From Roseivirga sp. (lineage in GTDB: Bacteria; Bacteroidota; Bacteroidia; Cytophagales; Cyclobacteriaceae): 64,000 bases of DNA. Of the stretch, positions 55,569 to 62,690 are shown piece by piece. The stretch's first letter is position 1. Every line of letters starts with the position of its first letter. The notes under the pieces are model-generated. The model made no database searches and was not told the DNA's origin. It saw nothing but the letters and a program-made list of their open reading frames with translations. The position numbers were made by a program, and so were the translations under genes. The stretch lies in assembly GCA_018402485.1 (NCBI GenBank), contig JAGYIY010000001.1, positions 124,001-188,000 on the forward strand, given 5' to 3'.

Positions 55569-55957
55569 TGAAAAATAGTTTAAAATTACTCATTCTATTA
55601 GTACTGATTTCTGTAAGCCTAATGGCCATTAGTGCCATTAATCAAGACGATCCCGCCCAAAAAATCATTGGTACTTGGATTGCCGAGGGTTCAACTTTCA
55701 ATCAGAGAGATGTTTATAAGTCTAATGGTATTTATGAGTCTTACTTCGAGAATAAGATAGATAAAACCTATAGATATTCACTTTCTAAAGAGAAATCTGT
55801 TGACGGTACATTAACTTTTGATGTCTTAACTTTAACTAATATTAATGATTCAGATGACGTCTATATTTATGTGATTGATGCTTTGACAGACAAAGTAATG
55901 AGACTTGAATGGGAGGAAAGACCGGGGAAATATTTACTCTATCATAAATATAAGTAA
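55565..55957 (+). CDS. Small exported lipocalin-like protein, putative immunity partner of the GH19 cassette
   Basis: A 130-residue protein whose ATG overlaps the GH19 gene's stop by four bases (ATGA), implying translational coupling. The N-terminus is a signal peptide or anchor (LLILLVLISVSLMAISA). The mature protein begins with KIIGTWIAEG, the G-x-W motif of lipocalin-like folds, and contains YRYSLSKEKS and MRLEWEERPGKYLLYHKY, consistent with a small beta-barrel. Periplasmic lysozyme inhibitors have comparable size and location, which makes an inhibitor or immunity role plausible. No direct homologue is recognised by eye. Confidence 0.7.
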   Translation: MMKNSLKLLILLVLISVSLMAISAINQDDPAQKIIGTWIAEGSTFNQRDVYKSNGIYESYFENKIDKTYRYSLSKEKSVDGTLTFDVLTLTNINDSDDVYIYVIDALTDKVMRLEWEERPGKYLLYHKYK

Positions 55958-56112
55958 GTAGTGCTGGCTTTCTATTTAGAAACATATGCCACAAGTATGT
56001 CTTAGAATATTTGAAGTTTAGGTTTCACGCAAAGCTCGCGAGGAATAGGCTCGCAAAGAACGCAAAGCAGAATCTTGGTGCCCTTAGCGGCCTTGGCGAT
56101 TTATTTTTTTAC
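55958..56112. repeat. Intergenic spacer with CGCAAAG repeat (REP-like)
   Basis: The 403-base gap 55958-56360 contains no gene. Its first part carries CGCAAAG motifs at about 56038, 56063 and 56071 (ACGCAAAG-type, with GGTGCCCTTAGCGGCCTTGGCG following), a degenerate form of the CGCAAAG intergenic repeats frequent in Bacteroidota. One more CGCAAAG begins the 705-base repeat at 56113. The remainder belongs to that repeat. A single related motif precedes the first copy near 50563. Confidence 0.55.
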
Positions 56113-56817
56113 CGCAAAGCAATATATTGGTGGTTATTAGCGCCCTTTTCATTTCAAAAACGATTATTTAATACCCCTCCTTAATCCGTCACCATCCATG
56201 GAGGTAACAGACTCTTTAGCCCATCTTAAACCAATATGGCCATGAGTTGAAAAACTTTTTAACCTATTGCTTGCTATTTATATTACTTATCCTGTATATT
56301 AATGCTTTATACTAAGGGTATAGATTCTATTTTTGGTTATTCTTATTCGTAATTTTTGTCATGACTGAGCCAACTTATGCTGCCAACCCATTAAAAATTT
56401 CATTGCTCCTCGCTCTGTTTATTATCACCGCATGCTCTGATGTTTTTAATGAAGTTTCACCTCAAAAAACAAGAACTGTCCGATCCGTTAATGTGGCAGA
56501 CATTCCCCAGGCGGTTCAACATCTGGGTACTGTCTTGGGCAACAACCCAGATGTAATTCGAAGTAGTGCAAACAATGACCAAGCAACCGACCTCAATATC
56601 GATTGGTCGCAAATAATGGAATTGGTAGATACTTTAGGGCAAACCAATTATACCATTGCCCTAAAAGACACCGCCAATGCCCCTTATGTTTTTCATAACT
56701 TAGTGATAGGTAAAACAGCCGATGGCCATTTCAAAAGGCCTTATGTAGTAACTTACACCATGAGCGAGGCTTTTAAAGCAGAATACGACCGAACACAATC
56801 TATTGCTGATTTCAAAG
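56113..56817 (+). repeat. Direct repeat B: upstream region plus N-terminal 152 codons of the intact effector-like gene
   Basis: Second copy of the 705-base block described at 50573. It includes the shared 248-base non-coding upstream part, so both full-length genes probably carry the same promoter. I could not place a confident promoter within it. Confidence 0.9.
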
Positions 56818-57725
56818 GACAAGTAACCATACAATACCTTAGCAGTGGTGTGCTTAACCACAAAGAAGGTTCGGCTAATCTTAGCCAACAAAGCAGTACC
56901 TCAAATACCAATGATCCTTGCCCTGATAAAACCATTCAGATAAACAAGGGCGGAGGAGATGGAGGCGGAGGAAATAACAATGACCGTGATCCGCCTAATC
57001 TTGATGACAATACTGGCCAAATGTGCATTTTTTATTGGATAGATTTTCATGATACTTCCGGAGAAAATACAGGAGTTATGGAATATACTATATCGGCTAC
57101 ACAATCCATTTTATATATAGATTGTTTTAATATTGGCAGTACAGCAAGCGGAACCCAGCCCTGTGATGAACAAGCAGAATTTGCGGTGATTGACCCGAAT
57201 AATTGTAAAATCATCGAGCTAGAACCAGGTTTCTTTGTTAATTCATGTGAAGATGATGGTGAGAATATACTTATTGATTGGTTAAAAACAAATGCAGATT
57301 TTAACCCATGTGAACTTTTACTCGTAATTCAGTTTCCATTTGAAGCCTATGAAATATATAAAAATAAGCACATAGCAGAAAGAATGACGATTCAAGTAAT
57401 TGGTTACAATGGTCGAAATGATTGTTCTGACGCCTTCCGGCATGCTTTTTTTAACGCCATTAATGCACGGGATACAAATTCAGCAATTGCTGATATTTTT
57501 GGCAAAGCACATGAGTGCGGGACACCAGAAAGTTTACATCAAGAACAATCTATGGATATCTATAATAATTCGGTAGGAAATAAGATTGGAACACATAATA
57601 AGAGTGCCAGTGATGAAGAAATAGCAGCATTAATTTACAATTCAATAAAAGAAGGAGCGTTAAAAGTTTTTAAAAATCCAATTGATTCAAATTCAGAATT
57701 AATATCATCAAAAGTATGTCAATGA
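56361..57725 (+). CDS. Intact effector-like lipoprotein with C-terminal DUF6973-like domain
   Basis: The only complete member of the group (454 residues). The N-terminus has 12 extra residues before a hydrophobic stretch and the lipobox ITACSD (Cys25), so the protein should be a lipoprotein, possibly surface-exposed. Residues 1-152 are the shared N-terminal domain (VRSVNVADIPQAVQHLG; RPYVVTYTMSEAFKAEYDRT). The diverged middle (153-270) has a glycine-rich linker. The junction AVIDPN is at 275-280. The C-terminal domain has DAFRHAFFNA (D357, H361), GKAHECG (H384, E385) and QSMDIYNNSVG, a pattern I associate with DUF6973, found at the C-terminus of polymorphic toxins. That family name is from memory and less certain than the M23 and GH19 calls. 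The downstream gene starts on the ATGA of its stop. Confidence 0.8.
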   Translation: MTEPTYAANPLKISLLLALFIITACSDVFNEVSPQKTRTVRSVNVADIPQAVQHLGTVLGNNPDVIRSSANNDQATDLNIDWSQIMELVDTLGQTNYTIALKDTANAPYVFHNLVIGKTADGHFKRPYVVTYTMSEAFKAEYDRTQSIADFKGQVTIQYLSSGVLNHKEGSANLSQQSSTSNTNDPCPDKTIQINKGGGDGGGGNNNDRDPPNLDDNTGQMCIFYWIDFHDTSGENTGVMEYTISATQSILYIDCFNIGSTASGTQPCDEQAEFAVIDPNNCKIIELEPGFFVNSCEDDGENILIDWLKTNADFNPCELLLVIQFPFEAYEIYKNKHIAERMTIQVIGYNGRNDCSDAFRHAFFNAINARDTNSAIADIFGKAHECGTPESLHQEQSMDIYNNSVGNKIGTHNKSASDEEIAALIYNSIKEGALKVFKNPIDSNSELISSKVCQ

Positions 57726-58111
57726 ATTCCGGCAAAATATTTATATTTATAGTGTTCATTGCATACTTTCACTCTTGCAATCCTCTGACTCATTCAGCAA
57801 CAGAGGAGTTTTTGATCACGGATTTTAGCCAACCCATAGAAAAGAAAATCAAATTTCACATCGATTCGCTTGTGAAGAAAAAGCAAAAAGATGAGCCCAT
57901 CAATGGAGTTTATAAAGCAAGACTTTGTGTTACTGGCTCGGTTGACGGAGTGGTGTCTATAATACAATTTGGAAATACGTACAAGGTACGTGACATGGTT
58001 GATGAGTGTTATGTTCATGATCATTACGATAACATGTATGCGTTAGATATTTTTGCTGAAAACAAGCAGACTAAGGGAGAATTAAACTTTAAAATAACCA
58101 TCTATTACTAA
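57722..58111 (+). CDS. Small lipoprotein, putative immunity partner of the intact effector
   Basis: A 129-residue protein from the ATG at 57722, which overlaps the upstream stop (ATGA). An ATG two codons earlier (57716) is also in frame. The N-terminus MNSGKIFIFIVFIAYFHSCN contains a lipobox (FHSC), so it is a predicted lipoprotein. The mature part is basic, then acidic, with strands such as KARLCVTGSVDGVVSI and ELNFKITIYY. One cysteine pair may be present (LCVTG, DECYVH). No known family is recognised. The four-base overlap is the strongest argument that it forms a functional pair with the DUF6973-like gene. Confidence 0.72.
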   Translation: MNSGKIFIFIVFIAYFHSCNPLTHSATEEFLITDFSQPIEKKIKFHIDSLVKKKQKDEPINGVYKARLCVTGSVDGVVSIIQFGNTYKVRDMVDECYVHDHYDNMYALDIFAENKQTKGELNFKITIYY

Positions 58112-58144
58112 TCATCTACAAACATTTTTGCCCCTACCGCGCAC

Positions 58145-58175
58145 AAAAAAGCCCTCCTTACCAAGTAAAGAGGGC
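58145..58175 (-). terminator. Terminator after htpG
   Basis: On the - strand GCCCTCTTTAC and GTAAGGAGGGC form an 11-bp stem with a three-base loop and one mismatch, followed by six T. It serves htpG and forms the right border of the effector locus. Confidence 0.85.
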
Positions 58176-58198
58176 ATTTCAATTGCAGTGATGGCCAC

Positions 58199-60094
58199 CT
58201 ACTTCTCCATTAATGCTGTACTTCTTTTGATAAAATCTGTCAGGTCTTTGCCTTCTAGCAGGCCTTGCGATAGCATGGCCAAATCAAATGCTTGTTTGGC
58301 GATACCTTCTTTGGCTTCATCGGCTTTTGCTTTCAAAATCTTATCGGCCAACTTGTGGTTACCATTCACGGTGACATCATAATTATCGGGCATATTCCCG
58401 AACATATTGAAGCCTCCACCTCCACCGGTAGCTTGCATTTCCTTCATTCTGCGCATAAACTCAGGCATGGTCACCGCTACGGGCGCATCGTCAGGAGACA
58501 AAGGTTCGACCGACACTTTGAAAGTTTCTTTTCCAATGGCTTTTTCAAATACCCCTTTCAGGCTTTCTCTTTGTTCATCGGTTAAAACCAGTTCTTTCTT
58601 TTCGTCCTTGTCAATGAGCTTATTTAAGTTGTCAGCATCCACGCGTTTGATTTGCGTTTTCTCCAACTTCATTTCCATGTGATTAATGAAGTGGCTATCG
58701 ATGGGTGAATCGAATACCAATACATCGTAGCCCTTGTCTTTTGCTGAGGTAACAAATGCATCTTGTTTGGCCGGATCAGAGGCATAAAGCCAAATTTTAT
58801 TTTGATCCTTATCGGTTTGATTAGCCTCAATCTGCTTGCCGTATTCCTCTAAATTAAAAAACTTACCCTCAATGTTTTTCACTAAAACATAGTCCTTGGC
58901 TTTCTCATAGAACTTCTCTTCCGAAATCATGCCGTACTTGACAAAAATACCAATGTCGTTCCATTTCTTCTCGTAAGCTTCACGCTCATTTTTGTATAGC
59001 TCACCTAATTTATCAGCCACCTTTTTGGTAATGTAGGTGTTGATTTTTTTCACATTCCCATCGGATTGTAAATAGGAACGCGACACATTCAAAGGAATGT
59101 CCGGAGAGTCAATGACTCCATGTAAAAGCATTAAAAACTCAGGCACCACATCCTTCACTTCATCGGTAATAAAAACCTGACGCGAATAGAGCTGAATTTT
59201 ATTCTTCTGCATTTCAAAATCATTCTTGATTTTCGGGAAATACAAAATACCTGTCAACTCAAAAGGGTAATCCACATTCAAGTGAATCCAAAACAAAGGG
59301 TCTTCAGAAAATGGATAGAGTTCCTTGTAAAAGTTTAAGTAGTCTTCATCTTTCAGGTCAGCCGGAGCTTTGGTCCAAATAGGATCCGTATTGTTGATGA
59401 TGTTATCAACTTTTTTGGTTTTGTATTTCGGCTTACCTTCTTTATCCTTACCATCTTCAATCGACTCTTCTTTGGTGCCAAACTTCACTTCTACGGGTAA
59501 GAACTTAGCATATTTATCGAGAATACCTTGCACCCTTTGCTCTTCTAAAAACTCCTCTGAATCTTCATTCAAATGCAGGGTAATGGTTGAACCTCTTTTC
59601 TTTCTCTTTCCGGGCTTAATTTCGAATTCGGTACTCCCATCGCAAATCCATTTGGCAGGCTCCGAACCTTCTTTGTAGCTCAAAGAATCAATTTCTACTT
59701 TTTTGGCTACCATAAAGGCCGAGTAAAAACCCAAACCAAACTTGCCAATAATTTCTTTGGCATCACCGGCATCTTTGAATTTTTCTACAAACTCAGTAGC
59801 ACCCGAAAAGGCAATTTGATTAATATATTTTTTGATTTCTTCCGCTGTCATACCAATCCCGTTGTCACTTACCGTGAGTGTTTTTTTCTTGGGGTTGACG
59901 GAAACTTCGATTTGCGTATTGCCCAAATCGCCTGTGTATTCACCCATTGAAGCCAGACGCTTTACTTTTTGCGTGGCATCTACGGCATTTGATACCAATT
60001 CCCGCAAGAAAATTTCATGATCTGAATACAAGAATTTCTTGATGATCGGGAAAATATTTTCGGTATGAATGGAGATGGTTCCTTTCTCTTGCAT
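58199..60094 (-). CDS. htpG: Molecular chaperone HtpG (Hsp90)
   Basis: From the ATG at 60094 (MQEKGTISIHTENIFPIIKK) the protein is 631 residues, a normal length. A 19-residue extension to 60151 is not family-like. The GHKL ATPase domain has the motifs RELVSNAVDATQK, DNGIGMTAEEI and GKFGLGFYSAFMV. The middle and C-terminal dimerisation domains follow, with a short Gly-rich insertion near the end (MQATGGGGGFNMFG). HtpG remodels client proteins in the cytoplasm under heat stress. Repeated TGTCA elements in the upstream region (60150-60210) may be part of its control. Confidence 0.96.
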   Translation of the reverse strand: MQEKGTISIHTENIFPIIKKFLYSDHEIFLRELVSNAVDATQKVKRLASMGEYTGDLGNTQIEVSVNPKKKTLTVSDNGIGMTAEEIKKYINQIAFSGATEFVEKFKDAGDAKEIIGKFGLGFYSAFMVAKKVEIDSLSYKEGSEPAKWICDGSTEFEIKPGKRKKRGSTITLHLNEDSEEFLEEQRVQGILDKYAKFLPVEVKFGTKEESIEDGKDKEGKPKYKTKKVDNIINNTDPIWTKAPADLKDEDYLNFYKELYPFSEDPLFWIHLNVDYPFELTGILYFPKIKNDFEMQKNKIQLYSRQVFITDEVKDVVPEFLMLLHGVIDSPDIPLNVSRSYLQSDGNVKKINTYITKKVADKLGELYKNEREAYEKKWNDIGIFVKYGMISEEKFYEKAKDYVLVKNIEGKFFNLEEYGKQIEANQTDKDQNKIWLYASDPAKQDAFVTSAKDKGYDVLVFDSPIDSHFINHMEMKLEKTQIKRVDADNLNKLIDKDEKKELVLTDEQRESLKGVFEKAIGKETFKVSVEPLSPDDAPVAVTMPEFMRRMKEMQATGGGGGFNMFGNMPDNYDVTVNGNHKLADKILKAKADEAKEGIAKQAFDLAMLSQGLLEGKDLTDFIKRSTALMEK

Positions 60095-60165
60095 AACTTT
60101 TGTCAGTTGATTGATTCTTCTCACTTTCATCAAAGCCTGTACCAAGGCCAAAGGTGTGACATGAT

Positions 60166-60210
60166 GACAGAAAAAGTCAGAATATCTTGTCAGAAAAAGA
60201 TCAGAATATC
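60166..60210 (-). promoter_or_regulatory. Tandem 22-23-base repeat upstream of htpG
   Basis: The unit CAGAAAAAG-(A)-TCAGAATATC occurs twice in direct orientation (60166-60188 and 60189-60210). Between it and htpG, TGTCA occurs twice eight bases apart on the - strand (60153-60170 region). Such repeats in front of a heat-shock chaperone gene suggest a regulator-binding site. No CIRCE element is present. Confidence 0.35.
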
Positions 60211-61399
60211 AAAAAACTGCCAATTCTTGTTCGGCTCGATCTAACGGCACATTGGGGAAAGCATGGTCGCGGGCATGGTGCACAAACTTGAGACACATAA
60301 AGCCATCGAACCAAACAAACAGGTGTTTGTGAAACTGTGTGAAAGATGTGCTGTTCTTTTTCAAAGCTCCAAGCTTCTCCTCTGCTTTTATGGTTTGTAA
60401 AAAAGCTTGGCTCCATGTGGGTAATTGCTGAATAAGCTTGGTAAATGATTTATCATGGCAAGAAGCAAGTACCTCAAGCAGTTTTTTCAAGGCTTTAAAT
60501 ACCTGTGGATCGTAGGTGTAAAAAACATCTCCGGATTGATTCAGCCATTGCTGTTGCGCTCTTCCTGTCCCAAAGGGTACGCGGTCAGAGACGCGGCAAG
60601 AGGGATACACAGTAGTTGACCGGATTTCAACGAAAGGCTCATGCGGAATAATCTTGTGTAAAAAGTAAAAATCCTCTCCTGCTTTGCGTTGATTCATACC
60701 TCCATGTTTAGCATAAACAGAAGCTTTCACCAGCATACAACTTCCAATGGTCTGTATGGCGAAGGGGAATTCGGCATAGGCCAATCCCCTGACATAGTAA
60801 TGTAAAAAGCTTTCATAATATGCTATCCCTTTTTTCAACTCCTCTGAATCCCCCTCGGCCATTCTGTGCTTAAAATTGACCATGCCCAAATTAAAATTAC
60901 TTGCCTGAAACTCTTGTTCAATCACTCTCAGGTAATTTTGACTCACCCTACAATCTGCATCCAAGCAAATGATGCTCCCATCGCTTTCGGTGGCAACAAA
61001 CCTGCGGAGTGCCTCGTCCATTCCCCATTTTCTGGCCAAACCTACTCCGGCATGTTTCTGAGGTAGCCCAAGGGCTTCCAGCATGAAAAACTGAAGATGT
61101 TCCCCTCCCCGATTCTGGGCCTTCCAATCATGAAAGGCCGCTAGGGTCTTCTGGTTTTGTTCTCGAATGGGCGTATCCACATGCTGTTCTCCATCGTTCA
61201 AAACAATAATGACTTCTACTGGACTAGCTGGAGTTTCACAGCCACACAAAGCATTGAGTGTCCCCAATAGGTCGGGCTCATTATGGCAAGGTATGACAAT
61301 CCGCATGCGCACGTCCTTGGAGGGTGCTGTTTCGAGCAAAGCTTTGGCATCTGCAAAGCGTTTGAAATAGTTTTTGATATATCTTTGAGGAATAGACAT
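60209..61399 (-). CDS. Glycosyltransferase family 2 protein
   Basis: From the ATG at 61399 the protein is 396 residues. A TTG two codons upstream is possible. The GT-A fold is seen in MRIVIPCHNEPDLLGTLNAL (about 32-51), EVIIVLNDGE, and the DxD metal motif in IICLDADCRVSQNYL. A later AGEDFYFLHKI resembles the acceptor-binding ED motif of family 2 enzymes. No transmembrane segments are obvious. The acceptor cannot be predicted and no other polysaccharide genes are nearby. It precedes htpG in the same orientation, with a 114-base gap containing the repeated TGTCA/CAGAATATC elements. Confidence 0.88.
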   Translation of the reverse strand: MSIPQRYIKNYFKRFADAKALLETAPSKDVRMRIVIPCHNEPDLLGTLNALCGCETPASPVEVIIVLNDGEQHVDTPIREQNQKTLAAFHDWKAQNRGGEHLQFFMLEALGLPQKHAGVGLARKWGMDEALRRFVATESDGSIICLDADCRVSQNYLRVIEQEFQASNFNLGMVNFKHRMAEGDSEELKKGIAYYESFLHYYVRGLAYAEFPFAIQTIGSCMLVKASVYAKHGGMNQRKAGEDFYFLHKIIPHEPFVEIRSTTVYPSCRVSDRVPFGTGRAQQQWLNQSGDVFYTYDPQVFKALKKLLEVLASCHDKSFTKLIQQLPTWSQAFLQTIKAEEKLGALKKNSTSFTQFHKHLFVWFDGFMCLKFVHHARDHAFPNVPLDRAEQELAVF

Positions 61400-61446
61400 G
61401 TTCAAACCTACGGAAGTCTTAGGTAAAGAAAGTAATTTAAACGCTT

Positions 61447-62034
61447 ATGAAGTACAGCATTGAAGTAAAAACAGCCTCTTCACCGGAATGGATTGCTGCG
61501 GTGCTCAATGATTTCCCCGCCTTTTTACAAGACCATGCCGATTGCGAACGTAAGGCCTCTGCCATGGCCATGAGCCTTATTGCCAAGTATCCGGATAAGG
61601 AAAAAATTATTCCTGACCTGATTGATACAGCTGTAGAAGAGCTTGAACACTTTCAACAGGTGTACAAGATCATGCAAGAAAAACAAGTTCCTCTCCCCAC
61701 CAAGATGCTGCCAGATCCTTACATCCACTCCTTAATGGAAGAAGCCAAAGGCGGCTCTGAGGCCTCCCGTTTCCTCACCCGGTTGATACTCGGTTCGGTG
61801 GTAGAGTGCAGGGGTTGCGAGCGTTTCAAACAAGTAGCCGATCATATGGAAGACCCGGTACTGAAACGCTTTTACAAAGAGCTCTGGGCATCAGAAGCCA
61901 AACATGGCAACATTTATGTTCAGTTGGCCTTGCATTATTTCGAAGCAGACCAAGTTTATGATCGCTTGGAAGCATTGATGCAAAAAGAAGCTGAAATATT
62001 AGTCCAATTACCGGTGCGTCCTGCTTTGCACTGA
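61447..62034 (+). CDS. miaE: tRNA-(ms2io6A37) hydroxylase MiaE
   Basis: MiaE is a non-heme diiron monooxygenase that hydroxylates the isopentenyl group of 2-methylthio-isopentenyl-adenosine at tRNA position 37. The protein (195 residues) is a four-helix bundle with ligand motifs in order: DHADCERKAS (Glu), AVEELEHFQQV (Glu and His), SVVECRGCERF (Glu) and WASEAKHGNIY (Glu and His). The length fits the family. It is divergent from the glycosyltransferase gene and has no obvious operon partner. Confidence 0.93.
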   Translation: MKYSIEVKTASSPEWIAAVLNDFPAFLQDHADCERKASAMAMSLIAKYPDKEKIIPDLIDTAVEELEHFQQVYKIMQEKQVPLPTKMLPDPYIHSLMEEAKGGSEASRFLTRLILGSVVECRGCERFKQVADHMEDPVLKRFYKELWASEAKHGNIYVQLALHYFEADQVYDRLEALMQKEAEILVQLPVRPALH

Positions 62035-62105
62035 TCGCTTGATTTGATCATTTGAAATAAATAAGAAAGGGGGCTTAATAGCAGTATGATGAAGAAACAA
62101 TTTGT

Positions 62106-62606
62106 TTACCGAATGCGATCTACACTGCGCACCAATTTTTCATCCTTGCGGATAAAGCGGTTGGACATGATGTTCAAAATCATGGCTAGGGCAGGAAGGA
62201 AAAAGCCCAGCTGTATATTGCCCTGTGCCTCAGGATTGATCAGCCCCTCCAATTGATATATTTTATAGTAGCTTAAACCGAGTGTTGCGGCCATAATCAG
62301 GGCATTCAAAGCCCCTAGTTTCATTTGATTGAGTCGGTTCTTGAATTGTAAAACGGAAAAAATGGCAATCAAAGATGCGGTAATGGCCAAAGCGGCAATG
62401 TACCATGTTGATTCCGTGCGAATCACAGTATCGTCTGAGCGGTCCGATAAGGTACCTGCTGTATCTACCCATTCAACTTTAAAGGCAGTAAAAACAGCCA
62501 GCTCACTTTGGTCTGCCGAAGTTTTACCCCAAATGTAATAGGCCAACACCATACCCATGCATACGGCTACACCAAGTAATAATAATGTTTGAATTCGCTG
62601 AATCAT
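62106..62606 (-). CDS. DUF4293 family membrane protein
   Basis: A 166-residue inner-membrane protein with four predicted helices (about 7-26, 71-88, 98-115, 130-150). The start MIQRIQTLLLLGVAV is the recurring N-terminus of DUF4293, a family confined as far as I know to Bacteroidota. A periplasmic loop separates helices 1 and 2. The function is unknown and no partner is evident. It lies downstream of a thiolase gene but is separated from it by an 84-base gap with a hairpin. Confidence 0.85.
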   Translation of the reverse strand: MIQRIQTLLLLGVAVCMGMVLAYYIWGKTSADQSELAVFTAFKVEWVDTAGTLSDRSDDTVIRTESTWYIAALAITASLIAIFSVLQFKNRLNQMKLGALNALIMAATLGLSYYKIYQLEGLINPEAQGNIQLGFFLPALAMILNIMSNRFIRKDEKLVRSVDRIR

Positions 62607-62638
62607 AAACTTTTATTTTCGGAACAAATATAAGAAAG

Positions 62639-62668
62639 GCGATTCATTTCCTATTCCCCTTGAATCGC
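62639..62668 (-). terminator. Probable terminator after the thiolase gene
   Basis: GCGATTCA and TGAATCGC form an 8-bp perfect stem with a 14-base loop. On the - strand it is followed by CTTTCTTATATTTG, only moderately T-rich, so termination may be partial. Confidence 0.5.
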
Positions 62669-62690
62669 TTTTGACTGATTATGCTATGTG

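Noticed and set aside
60166-60210. CRISPR array
   Set aside because: Only two direct repeat units without spacers; more likely a regulatory or slippage-type duplication.
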